Shown here piece by piece: positions 13,690-21,779 of a DNA stretch of 23,652 bases; position 1 is the first letter of the stretch, and each line of letters opens with the position of its first letter. Source of the stretch: Clostridiales bacterium UBA3680 (lineage in GTDB: Bacteria; Bacillota; Clostridia; Lachnospirales; CAG-274). Location: the NCBI GenBank assembly GCA_002372875.1, contig DFJD01000030.1:1-23652 (forward strand), read 5' to 3'. The translations under genes were made by a program, and so were the position numbers. The notes beneath the pieces are model-generated. The model saw nothing but the letters and a program-made list of their open reading frames with translations, made no database searches and was not told the origin of the DNA.

Positions 13690-14949
13690 ATGAAAAGAAA
13701 TTGCAAAAGGATACTTAGCTGTTTATTGTCATTAAGTATTTTATCCTCTTGTACGCCCTTAAATAAGACCGAAAGCAGTGAAAGTCCCGAAGAAAGCAAT
13801 ACACAGATAAGTCTCTCATGGTGGGGAGACGACCAGCGTGTAAACTACACAATGGATGCCGTTGACATATTTGAAGAAAAAACAGGCATAAATGTAGAGT
13901 GTAAATACGGAGTATGGAACGGATATAAAAACAGACAGAATATTTTTATGTATTCTAACGAGGAGCCTGATGTAATGCTTATCAATTTCGATTGGATAAG
14001 CAAATATTCTCCAGATGGATACGGATTTTACGATCTTTACAAGCTGTCCGACGAAATAGACCTTTCAAACTTTGATGATAACATATTGCAATACGGAGTG
14101 GTTGGCGGAATGCTGAATGCACTTCCCACAGCAATGAATTCAAATGCCGTATTTATAAACAAAACACTTTATGAAAAATACGGTCTTGATGTGCCGCAAA
14201 CTTGGGATGATTATTTTGAGGCGGCAAAGCTTATGAGAGAAGACGGTGTATACCCTTTGGCGATAGGCGATAAAGCTCTGTTTTTCTTTTTGCTGGCATA
14301 CTGTGAACAATCCACGGGAAGAACCGCTTGCAATGAAAATGGCGAACTTCAGTTAACACTTGATGAAATTAAGCTTATGCTTAGTTTCTATAAAAAAATG
14401 AAAGATGAAAAGGTTATAATGCCTGTAAACGACTCTTCATTTACGAAGATAGTAAGCGGAGAGGCAGCAGGTACCATGAGATGGATAAGCGGCACACAGA
14501 GCTTACTTGAAAATATGAAAAACGGAGAAGTTGTTGTGGCACCCTATCCGAGACTTGAAGGCGCAAAGTCACTTGGTTGGTATGCAAAGCCGGCAACGAT
14601 GTATGCAATAAGCGAAAATACCGATCATCCCGAAGAGGCGGCCAAGCTTCTTGATTTTCTTCTAAACAGTGAAGAGATGGCTCTTTTGCAAAAAACAGAG
14701 AAGGGCATTCCGGCTTCTAAGGCGGCAAAGCAATACCTTGATAAGAACGGAGAGCTTGAAGGAATAGACAACGATGCTACAGAGCAGATGCTTGCAATTC
14801 AATCGGAAATGAGGCCTATGGTACCTATTCTTGAAAGTGAAGATGTTTACGGTGTATTTATTGATGATGCCGCATACTATCTGTATGCAGGTGTTTCTCT
14901 TGAGGAAACGGCTCAAAAAATATACAATCAGTGGTACGCCAAAAAATAG
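13690..14949 (+). CDS. Extracellular solute-binding lipoprotein, ABC-transporter type
   Basis: A 419-residue family 1 type solute-binding protein. The signal peptide ends in a lipobox L18-S19-S20-C21, so it should be a lipoprotein on the outer face of the membrane. Mature features typical of sugar-binding members: ISLSWWGDD, the DAVDIFEEKTGINVE segment, EEPDVMLIN, a GGMLNALPTAMNSNAVFINKTLYEKYGLDVPQTWDD block, and a C-terminal HPEEAAKLLDFLLNSEEMA. Ligand unknown. There are no permease or ATPase genes beside it; instead it is coupled (12-base gap) to the membrane diguanylate cyclase. It may therefore serve sensing rather than transport, or work with a distant transporter. AAGGAGTG at 13677-13684 precedes ATG 13690. 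A strong terminator follows. Confidence 0.9.
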   Translation: MKRNCKRILSCLLSLSILSSCTPLNKTESSESPEESNTQISLSWWGDDQRVNYTMDAVDIFEEKTGINVECKYGVWNGYKNRQNIFMYSNEEPDVMLINFDWISKYSPDGYGFYDLYKLSDEIDLSNFDDNILQYGVVGGMLNALPTAMNSNAVFINKTLYEKYGLDVPQTWDDYFEAAKLMREDGVYPLAIGDKALFFFLLAYCEQSTGRTACNENGELQLTLDEIKLMLSFYKKMKDEKVIMPVNDSSFTKIVSGEAAGTMRWISGTQSLLENMKNGEVVVAPYPRLEGAKSLGWYAKPATMYAISENTDHPEEAAKLLDFLLNSEEMALLQKTEKGIPASKAAKQYLDKNGELEGIDNDATEQMLAIQSEMRPMVPILESEDVYGVFIDDAAYYLYAGVSLEETAQKIYNQWYAKK

Positions 14950-14972
14950 AGACCGGTAAATATAAAATTGCA

Positions 14973-15000
14973 GGGGTGTGATTCATCACACCCCGTTTTT
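14973..15000 (+). terminator. Terminator of the copA transcription unit
   Basis: GGGGTGTGA (14973-14981) pairs perfectly with TCACACCCC (14986-14994) around a 4-base loop, followed by GTTTTT. It ends about 10 bases before the Nudix ATG, and any longer version of the Nudix gene would have to translate through it. Confidence 0.9.
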
Positions 15001-15009
15001 AAAAGAAAA

Positions 15010-16020
15010 ATGATTGAACTTACAACATTATGTTATATTGAAGATGGAGATTATTATCTTATGCTCCATCGTATATACAAGAAAAATGATATAAATAAGG
15101 ACAAATATATAGGAGTGGGAGGACATCTTGAAAAAGATGAATCACCCGATGAATGCCTTGTAAGAGAAATATTTGAAGAGACGGGCTGCCATGTGGAAAA
15201 GTTCTCTTGTCGAGGAACAGTTACCTTTGTAAGCGGAAGAGGCTTGACCGAATATATGTGGCTATATACGGCAAATGGTTTGAAAGGAGAGCTTAAGGCA
15301 TGCGACGAAGGGGAGCTTAAGTGGGTAAAAAAAGACGAGGTATGGGACCTTGAATTATGGCCTGGCGACAGGATCTTTTTTAGACTTCTTGCTCAGAACA
15401 GCCCCTACTTTTCTCTTAAGCTTGTGTATGACAGTTCCGATAATTTTAAATCTGCCTTTCTTAACGGAAGGGAGCTTGAACTGTTCGACATATATGATGA
15501 AAACGGAAATTCTCTGAATAGAGTTGAAGAAAGGGGAGTAGTTCATACAATAGGATTGTATCATAAAACGGTTCATATTTGGATCGTCAGAAAAATCGAT
15601 GATAGATATGAGGTTTTGTTGCAAAAACGATCCCAAAACAAAGACTCTCATCCCGGTAGCTACGATATTTCTTCGGCAGGGCACATTACAGCAGGAGATG
15701 AACCTTTACCCTCTGCTATAAGAGAACTTAAAGAAGAGCTTGGAATTTCGGCTTTTCCCGAAGATTTGACGTTTATAGGTTCTCTTACGGGAGGATTTGA
15801 TGCGGTTTTTAACAATCGACCTTTTAAAGACAGAGAAATAAGTATGATTTATTTATACAACCGCAGTGTCAACGAAAATGAACTTGTACTTCAACCAGAT
15901 GAAGTAGACTCGGTTAAATGGTTTTATCTTGATGATTGTTTAAACGATATGGAAGGTTTCAGAAATTGTCTCAGAAAAGAAGAACTTCTTCTTCTTAAAA
16001 GAATGTTGAAAATACAATAG
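15010..16020 (+). CDS. Tandem Nudix hydrolase, two domains
   Basis: 336 residues, two Nudix domains in one chain. Domain 1 (about 1-130) resembles MutT/8-oxo-dGTP diphosphatase-like proteins; its Nudix box is complete (G38-x5-E44, then R52-E-I-F-E-E-T-G59). Domain 2 (about 150-336), opening with ELFDIYDENGNSLNRVEERG and VVHTIGLYHKTVHIWI, resembles the Idi-like Nudix group; its box G224-HITAG-D230...R238-ELKEELG has Asp where Glu is usual. The substrates are probably nucleoside or other pyrophosphates, not known precisely. I set the start at ATG 15010, because a TTG at 14968 would place the preceding terminator inside the gene. Neither start has a visible Shine-Dalgarno site. No confident promoter lies in the gap, so expression may depend on read-through or a weak promoter. 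Confidence 0.87.
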   Translation: MIELTTLCYIEDGDYYLMLHRIYKKNDINKDKYIGVGGHLEKDESPDECLVREIFEETGCHVEKFSCRGTVTFVSGRGLTEYMWLYTANGLKGELKACDEGELKWVKKDEVWDLELWPGDRIFFRLLAQNSPYFSLKLVYDSSDNFKSAFLNGRELELFDIYDENGNSLNRVEERGVVHTIGLYHKTVHIWIVRKIDDRYEVLLQKRSQNKDSHPGSYDISSAGHITAGDEPLPSAIRELKEELGISAFPEDLTFIGSLTGGFDAVFNNRPFKDREISMIYLYNRSVNENELVLQPDEVDSVKWFYLDDCLNDMEGFRNCLRKEELLLLKRMLKIQ

Positions 16021-16034
16021 AATTATGTTATTAT
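16006..16034 (+). promoter_or_regulatory. Promoter for hydratase-5-FCL operon
   Basis: TTGAAA (16006-16011), a 17-base spacer and TATTAT (16029-16034), overlapping the last codons of the Nudix gene. It would give a leader of about 50 bases to ATG 16094. Confidence 0.6.
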
Positions 16035-16093
16035 CAAGTGTACATATTATGGGTGGCATATTTTAGGCTTCCCTTATTTTGGAGGATTTATAT

Positions 16094-18388
16094 ATGATTG
16101 AATTGTACAAAACAGGTGCTTATCTGTTAAATGGCAAGGAACTTGTTGCAGATGACGCAAATGCGGAGCAGGTACTTTCTTCAAAGGGTATTAAAACAAC
16201 AAAAGAAGAAGCTCGCAAAAATACTATAGCATACGGAATATTATCCGCACATAACACAAGCGGAAATATGAATGAGCTTAAAATAAAGTTTGATTGCATG
16301 GCAAGCCATGATATTACATACGTTGGTATTATACAAACCGCAAGAGCTTCGGGTATGGAAAAATTCCCTCTTCCCTATGTTCTTACAAACTGTCACAACT
16401 CACTTTGTGCTGTAGGCGGTACAATAAACGAAGATGACCATATGTTTGGCCTTTCTGCCGCAAAAAAATACGGTGGTATTTATGTTCCCGCTCATCAGGC
16501 GGTTATTCATCAATTTATGAGAGAAATGATGTCAGGCTGCGGTAAAATGATACTCGGCTCGGACTCTCATACAAGATACGGAGCTTTGGGAACAATGGCA
16601 ATAGGCGAAGGCGGCGGAGAGCTTGCAAAACAGCTGCTTAAACAAACCTATGATGTAAAATGTCCCGAGGTGATTTGTATATATCTTACAGGAAAGCCTC
16701 AACCCTTCGTAGGTCCTCAGGATGTTGCACTTGCCATTATAGGAGAGGTTTTTGCCAACGGTTATGTTAAAAACAAGGTTATGGAGTTTGTAGGCGACGG
16801 TATAGACAATCTTAATGTTGAATATCGTAACGGAATTGATGTTATGACAACCGAAACGACCTGCTTAAGCTCGGTATGGAGAACAGATGACAAAGTTAAA
16901 GAATACTTTGATATCCACTCAAGAGCAGAGGAGTATAAAGAGCTTAACCCGGGTGCTGTAACATATTATGACGGAGTTGTCTATGTAGACCTTTCACAGA
17001 TCAAGCCGATGATAGCCATGCCTTTCCACCCCAGCAACACCTACACAATAGAGACTCTCAACGAAAATCTTGAGGATATCCTTGCAGATGTTGAGAAAAA
17101 GGCTATCAAAACAATAGATAATCCCAATATTCATTTTAATCTCAGAAATAAGATAAAAGACGGCAGACTTTATGTCGATCAGGGTGTAATTGCAGGCTGT
17201 GCAGGCGGTACTTACGACAACATTTGTGATGTTGCCGATATTCTTGACGGTAAGAGTATAGGTGCCGATGATTTCGCGTTAAGCGTTTATCCTTCAAGTC
17301 AGCCCACATTTATGTCACTTGTTCAAAACGGTGCCATCACAAAGCTTATGGCAGCAGGTGCAACCATTCGTTCCGCTTTTTGCGGTCCTTGCTTCGGTGC
17401 GGGTGATGTTCCTTCAAACGGAGGTCTTTCTATAAGACATTCAACAAGAAACTTCCCCAACAGAGAGGGTTCAAAGCCGGGTAACGGACAGATAGCCTCG
17501 GTTGCTCTTATGGACGCTCGTTCCATTGCCGCAACAGCATTAAATAAAGGCTTCCTTACACCCGCAAGTGAAATTGATGTTAATTTCACAAAGCCTAAGT
17601 ATTTCTTCAACAAGTCCGTATATGACAACAGAGTTTATAACGGCTACGGTAAGGCAGATCCCAGTGTCGAACTTAAATTTGGACCCAATATCACAGATTG
17701 GCCCGCTATGGTTGAACTTAAGCCCAATCTTATTTTGAAGGTGGTATCACTTATTACCGACCCTGTTACTACCACAGATGAGCTCATTCCTTCAGGTGAA
17801 ACAAGTTCCTATCGCTCCAATCCTTTGGGACTTGCGGAGTTCACTCTTTCAAGAAAAGATCCTGCTTATGTTGGACGTGCAAAAGCAATTCAGGTTGCCG
17901 AAAAAGCGCTTGAAGAGGGCAAGTGTGCCGCAGCTGCCGTGCCCGAGCTTAAGCCCATCGTTGAAGAAATAAAGAAACATTTCGACATCAATCATGATAC
18001 AATAGGCATAGGAAGCACGATCTATGCCGTTAAGCCCGGAGACGGCTCTGCAAGAGAACAGGCGGCATCATGTCAAAAGGTTCTCGGAGGCTGGGCAAAT
18101 ATTGCAAAAGAATATGCCACAAAGAGATATCGCTCCAATCTTATAAACTGGGGTATGCTTCCTTTCACTTTTGACGGAGAGCTTCCTTTTGAAAACGGGG
18201 ATTATATCTTCATTCCCGATGTTGCAAATTCTGTTGCGCAAAAGGCATCCTCATTCAAGGCATTCGTTGTAAGAGAGGGCGAAATGAAGGAGTTTACTCT
18301 CTCAATGGGTGAGCTTACAGATGACGAAAGAAGTATTATTCTTGCAGGCTGTCTTATTAATTATAACAAAAATAAGCTTAAGAAATGA
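16094..18388 (+). CDS. Aconitase-family hydratase (YbhJ type)
   Basis: A 764-residue member of the aconitase superfamily, of the sort annotated as hydratase or YbhJ (about 750 residues in E. coli), whose substrate is unknown. Signs of an active Fe-S dehydratase are present: GSDSHT (155-160), C369 in AGCAGG and the C430-G-P-C433 pair as candidate [4Fe-4S] ligands, the IRHSTRNFPNREG stretch, and a C-terminal swivel domain with GSAREQA and RYRSNLINWGMLPF (compare aconitase GSSRxWA and the HRSNLxxMGxLPL segment). It is expected to add or remove water from a hydroxy-acid. ATG 16094 is chosen because GGAGG (16081-16085) lies just upstream; an upstream TTG at 16079 would overlap that site. Its stop overlaps the start of the next gene (ATGA), implying coupled translation with a folate enzyme. 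Confidence 0.88.
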   Translation: MIELYKTGAYLLNGKELVADDANAEQVLSSKGIKTTKEEARKNTIAYGILSAHNTSGNMNELKIKFDCMASHDITYVGIIQTARASGMEKFPLPYVLTNCHNSLCAVGGTINEDDHMFGLSAAKKYGGIYVPAHQAVIHQFMREMMSGCGKMILGSDSHTRYGALGTMAIGEGGGELAKQLLKQTYDVKCPEVICIYLTGKPQPFVGPQDVALAIIGEVFANGYVKNKVMEFVGDGIDNLNVEYRNGIDVMTTETTCLSSVWRTDDKVKEYFDIHSRAEEYKELNPGAVTYYDGVVYVDLSQIKPMIAMPFHPSNTYTIETLNENLEDILADVEKKAIKTIDNPNIHFNLRNKIKDGRLYVDQGVIAGCAGGTYDNICDVADILDGKSIGADDFALSVYPSSQPTFMSLVQNGAITKLMAAGATIRSAFCGPCFGAGDVPSNGGLSIRHSTRNFPNREGSKPGNGQIASVALMDARSIAATALNKGFLTPASEIDVNFTKPKYFFNKSVYDNRVYNGYGKADPSVELKFGPNITDWPAMVELKPNLILKVVSLITDPVTTTDELIPSGETSSYRSNPLGLAEFTLSRKDPAYVGRAKAIQVAEKALEEGKCAAAAVPELKPIVEEIKKHFDINHDTIGIGSTIYAVKPGDGSAREQAASCQKVLGGWANIAKEYATKRYRSNLINWGMLPFTFDGELPFENGDYIFIPDVANSVAQKASSFKAFVVREGEMKEFTLSMGELTDDERSIILAGCLINYNKNKLKK

Positions 18389-18960
18389 GCAATATAGAAG
18401 AACAGAAAAATGAACTGAGAATTTCGGCAAAGAAGCAAAGGGCATCTCTTTCCGCTATACAAAAAGAAAAATTGGATAAAGATTTGCTGAATAAATTGCT
18501 TTCTTTGCCCGAATTTAAAAACGTTCACAGCGTATTTACTTATATTTCAATGCCTATAAAAGAGGTTTCAACAACAGGAATGATCGAGTTTTGCCTTACC
18601 GAAGGAATACGAGTAGCAGTTCCCGTGTGTAAGGCACATTCTTGTATGGACTTCTATTACATATCCTCTTTAGACGAAACAAAGCAAAATAAATACGGGA
18701 TACTTGAACCCGAGGAAAACGAGGATAGGCTTGCGTCACCAAGCGAAGCAGATTTGATAATAATTCCGGGGCTGAAATTTGATAAGCGAGGTTATCGTCT
18801 TGGTTGGGGCGGAGGCTTTTATGACAGATATCTGAAAAATTGTTCCTGCCCGAAAATAGGAATATGCTATGAAGATGAGATCACCGAGCTTCTTCCCGTC
18901 GACAATTATGATGTAAAGGTCGATATGCTTGTTACCGACAAAACAATATATAAGTTCTGA
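18385..18960 (+). CDS. 5-formyltetrahydrofolate cyclo-ligase
   Basis: Converts 5-formyl-THF to 5,10-methenyl-THF with ATP, salvaging an otherwise inhibitory folate; cytoplasmic. The 191-residue length is normal. Motifs: N-terminal lysine/arginine-rich RISAKKQRASLS (phosphate binding), VFTYISMPIKEVST, the IIPGLKFDKRGYRLGWGGGFYDRYL glycine-rich signature, and the C-terminal KIGICYEDEI...VDMLVTDKTIY. It begins within the hydratase stop codon (ATGA), with only a weak ribosome binding site, so translation is probably coupled. Its product feeds FolD, encoded about 2.8 kb downstream. A terminator follows immediately. Confidence 0.94.
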   Translation: MSNIEEQKNELRISAKKQRASLSAIQKEKLDKDLLNKLLSLPEFKNVHSVFTYISMPIKEVSTTGMIEFCLTEGIRVAVPVCKAHSCMDFYYISSLDETKQNKYGILEPEENEDRLASPSEADLIIIPGLKFDKRGYRLGWGGGFYDRYLKNCSCPKIGICYEDEITELLPVDNYDVKVDMLVTDKTIYKF

Positions 18961-18985
18961 AAAGCGCCGATATTCGGCGTTTTTT
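18961..18985 (+). terminator. Terminator after 5-FCL
   Basis: CGCCGA (18965-18970) and TCGGCG (18974-18979) with a TAT loop, extended by AAAG/TTTT pairs and a run of six T (18980-18985). This separates the hydratase-5-FCL unit from the fhs operon. Confidence 0.88.
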
Positions 18986-18998
18986 AGTGTTTCCATAA
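18986..18998. repeat. Half copy of the dispersed palindromic repeat
   Basis: AGTGTTTCCATAA is the exact reverse complement of the left arm of copy C (9191-9203). It directly follows the terminator's T run. Confidence 0.55.
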
Positions 18999-19054
18999 AT
19001 ATAAATTTGTTGTTGAAATGCTGACAGGGGGAAACTTCAAGCGTTTTTTCATCG

Positions 19055-19083
19055 TTGACTTTTATCTGTTTGTTTGTTATCAT
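19055..19083 (+). promoter_or_regulatory. Promoter for fhs operon
   Basis: TTGACT (19055-19060), a 17-base spacer and TATCAT (19078-19083). The inferred start of transcription near 19090 leaves a short leader with an AAAGGAGGAA ribosome binding site. Confidence 0.7.
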
Positions 19084-19115
19084 AGATGTTGTATACCTCG
19101 AAAGGAGGAATTCTA

Positions 19116-20786
19116 ATGAAAAGTGATATACAAATAGCTCAGGAATGTATACCCGAGCCGATAGTTGATGTGGCGAAAAAATTCGATATCGGTGAGGACG
19201 ACCTGGAACTTTACGGTAAATATAAAGCGAAACTTTCTGATGAATTGGTTCGAAAAACAAAAAATAATAAGCCCGGCAAGCTTGTTCTTGTAACAGCAAT
19301 AAATCCCACACCTGCAGGAGAGGGAAAAACGACTGTAACAATAGGACTTGCTCAGGCTCTTAACAAGATGAATAAGAAAACACTTGTTGCACTCAGAGAA
19401 CCGTCATTGGGCCCTTGCATGGGTCTTAAAGGAGGAGCGGCAGGCGGAGGCTATTCGCAAGTTATTCCCATGGAGGATATAAACCTTCATTTTACGGGCG
19501 ATATTCATGCCATGACTACTGCAAACAACCTTATTTCCTCTGTTATAGACAATCATATTTTTCAGGGAAATGCTCTTAGAATAGATACAGAGAAAATAGT
19601 CTGGAAAAGAGCAATGGATCTTAATGACAGAGTTCTAAGAAACGTTGTTGTGGGTGTTGGAGATAAGAAAAACGGCATTATAAGACAGGATGCCTTTAAA
19701 ATAACGGTTGCTTCGGAGATTATGGCAATAATGTGTCTTGCGGGAGATATTACAGAGCTCAAGGAGATGCTTTCAAATATTGTTGTGGCATACAATGTTG
19801 ATTCGGAGCCTGTTACCCTCAAGCAATTAAATATTGTCGGAGCTTGTGCCGCACTTTTAAAAGATGCTCTTAAACCCAATTTGGTACAGACCCTTGAACA
19901 CACCCCGGCGATCATACACGGAGGACCCTTTGCTAATATTGCCCATGGTTGCAATTCTCTTAAAGCCACAAAGCTTGCTTTGAGATTATCCGACATTACC
20001 GTAACAGAGGCAGGTTTCGGGGCAGACCTCGGTGCTGAAAAATTCTTTGACATTAAATGTCGAAAAGGTGGGTTGACTCCCGATGCAACAGTTCTTGTTG
20101 CAACCGTAAAAGCACTCAGATATAACGGCGGAGTTGAAAAATCAAAGGTTAACAAACCTGATTTGTCTGCTGTCAAAAAGGGTTTCCCAAATCTCTGCAA
20201 GCATATTGAAAACGTTCAAAAGTTCGGCGTACCCGTTGTGGTAGCGTTGAACCATTTTATAACCGATTCCGAAGAGGAAATAGCTTACATTAAAAGCGAA
20301 TGTGAAAAAATAGGTGCCGAGTTTGCTTTGGCAAATGTTTGGGAAAACGGTGGAGAGGGCGGAAAAGAACTTGCACAAAAGGTTCTTGATATCCTCGAAA
20401 ATAAGAAAAGCAATTTTAAACCCATCTATGATGAAACACTTCCCATAAAAGATAAAATAAATATCGTTGCAAAGGAAATATACGGAGCGTCATCGGTTGA
20501 ATATACAAAAGAAGCACTTAGTCAAATTGATGAACTTACAGGCTTTGGCTTTGATAAAATGCCTGTATGCATAGCAAAAACACAGTACTCACTCAGTGAT
20601 GACCCTCTTTTGAGAGGTCGCCCCGAAAACTTTACCATAAAGGTTCGTGAAGTGAATGTCAGTGCAGGTGCGGGATTTTTGGTAGTTTTAACAGGTAATG
20701 TGCTTACAATGCCGGGGCTTCCTTTTAAGCCTGCAGCAGAAAGCATTGATGTGGATGAAAACGGCGTGATCACCGGATTGTTTTAA
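19116..20786 (+). CDS. fhs: Formate-tetrahydrofolate ligase
   Basis: Makes 10-formyl-THF from formate, THF and ATP, the entry of formate into one-carbon metabolism (purines, formyl-methionine and, in acetogens, the Wood-Ljungdahl methyl branch). The 556-residue protein has full family length. Visible are the ATP loop TPAGEGKTT (65-73), REPSLGPCMGLKGGAAGGGYSQV-type conserved blocks, HFTGD-x-HA, HGGPFANIAHGCNS, TEAGFGADLGAEKFFDIKCR, VVVALNHF, and the C-terminal VSAGAGFLVVLTG and MPGLPFKPAAESID. ATG 19116 follows an optimal AAAGGAGGAA site (19101-19110). Downstream come a lipoprotein gene (11-base gap) and folD. Identification is firm. Confidence 0.98.
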   Translation: MKSDIQIAQECIPEPIVDVAKKFDIGEDDLELYGKYKAKLSDELVRKTKNNKPGKLVLVTAINPTPAGEGKTTVTIGLAQALNKMNKKTLVALREPSLGPCMGLKGGAAGGGYSQVIPMEDINLHFTGDIHAMTTANNLISSVIDNHIFQGNALRIDTEKIVWKRAMDLNDRVLRNVVVGVGDKKNGIIRQDAFKITVASEIMAIMCLAGDITELKEMLSNIVVAYNVDSEPVTLKQLNIVGACAALLKDALKPNLVQTLEHTPAIIHGGPFANIAHGCNSLKATKLALRLSDITVTEAGFGADLGAEKFFDIKCRKGGLTPDATVLVATVKALRYNGGVEKSKVNKPDLSAVKKGFPNLCKHIENVQKFGVPVVVALNHFITDSEEEIAYIKSECEKIGAEFALANVWENGGEGGKELAQKVLDILENKKSNFKPIYDETLPIKDKINIVAKEIYGASSVEYTKEALSQIDELTGFGFDKMPVCIAKTQYSLSDDPLLRGRPENFTIKVREVNVSAGAGFLVVLTGNVLTMPGLPFKPAAESIDVDENGVITGLF

Positions 20787-20797
20787 GAGGTGCGGTT

Positions 20798-21778
20798 TTG
20801 AAAAGATTTTTAATAGGTGCGGCTGTTGTTGCATTGCTTTTGTGTGGCTGTAACATGAAAAAAGAAAATGACGCTGCGACACAAACCGATATACAGCAAA
20901 CACAAAGTGAGCAAACAGTAAAAACGGGTAATACAAATGCAAATATTTCCAATTTAGGCGGAGCCTGTTACAGTGACGGAATAGCTTATTTTCAAGACAG
21001 TAAAGATTTTCATATGGTCACTTCCGAAGGTAAAAGCCTAACACAGTGCCCGGTATATTTTATAAATGTTCTCGATGATTATATTTACTATTGTGACGGT
21101 ACCGATTCAAAATTTGATATTCACAGAATGAAAAAAGACGGCTCACAAGATGAAAAAATAATTGACGGGCAGTGCTATTATGTTCAGGTAGATTCAAACG
21201 GTATCTATTTTTCAAACTATCACGATAATAAAAAGCTTTATCGGGCAAATCTCGACGGTTCCGATAAAAGGGCGTTAAAAGATGTCGGAGCGGCTTATAT
21301 AAATCTGTACGAAGACGATATTTATTATATCGACGAAAATGACGATTACAAAATTTACAAAACTGACAAAAACGGTGAAAGGACAGTGCTTATTTCCGAT
21401 TCATCGGCATCTAATCTTATTTTGATGGATGATTATGCCTACTATATCAATTTTATGCATAAGCCCGACCTTACAAAAAGAGAGGCTATAGGTGATAACC
21501 TTCTCTATAGAATATCTCTTTCCGAGGACAAAACAGAATGTGTTTCTTCTGTGCAAATGCTTGATGTGAATATAATAGGAGATAAAATTTATTATCGAGA
21601 GCTTCACGAAAACGAAAGTGATGATAAAATATGTGCTGTCGATTTTGATGGTAACAGAAATGTTCTTGCCCAAGAAAACGGCTCATATTTAACTGTTGCA
21701 GGTGATAATCTGTATTACCTTTTCAGAGACCTTGATAAAGATATAATGGAAATAAGAAGTGTGAAAATCGGAGGATAA
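20798..21778 (+). CDS. Uncharacterised lipoprotein, DUF5050-like repeat protein
   Basis: 326 residues starting with TTG, supported by AAGAGGTG at 20785-20792. The signal peptide ends in the lipobox L15-C16-G17-C18, so it is expected to be lipid-anchored outside the membrane. After a Gln/Thr-rich linker (about 25-50) the body is a series of short beta-type repeats of the form D-x-I-Y-Y-x-D...x-I-Y-K/R-x-x-x-D-G, such as DDYIYYCD, NGIYFSN, DDIYYIDENDDYKIYKTDKNG and DNLYYLF. These are like the DUF5050/PQQ-like propeller proteins of Clostridia. Function unknown. It sits between fhs and folD with gaps of 11 and 1 bases, so it is cotranscribed with folate genes. The folD ribosome binding site lies in its last codons. 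Confidence 0.8.
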   Translation: MKRFLIGAAVVALLLCGCNMKKENDAATQTDIQQTQSEQTVKTGNTNANISNLGGACYSDGIAYFQDSKDFHMVTSEGKSLTQCPVYFINVLDDYIYYCDGTDSKFDIHRMKKDGSQDEKIIDGQCYYVQVDSNGIYFSNYHDNKKLYRANLDGSDKRALKDVGAAYINLYEDDIYYIDENDDYKIYKTDKNGERTVLISDSSASNLILMDDYAYYINFMHKPDLTKREAIGDNLLYRISLSEDKTECVSSVQMLDVNIIGDKIYYRELHENESDDKICAVDFDGNRNVLAQENGSYLTVAGDNLYYLFRDLDKDIMEIRSVKIGG

Positions 21779-21779
21779 T

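Noticed and set aside
18999..19054. Possible riboswitch (for example ZTP or THF type) before fhs
   Set aside because: The stretch lies upstream of the predicted fhs promoter, and the inferred leader is only about 25 bases; no folate-related riboswitch motif was recognised.
18736..19341. A 201-codon minus-strand frame across the 5-FCL/fhs junction
   Set aside because: It would run antisense through a terminator, a promoter and the start of fhs; the product has no recognisable motif.
19562..20200. A 212-codon open frame on the minus strand inside fhs
   Set aside because: It is fully antisense to a firmly identified fhs, with low-complexity Ser/Thr/Ala composition and no recognisable domain.
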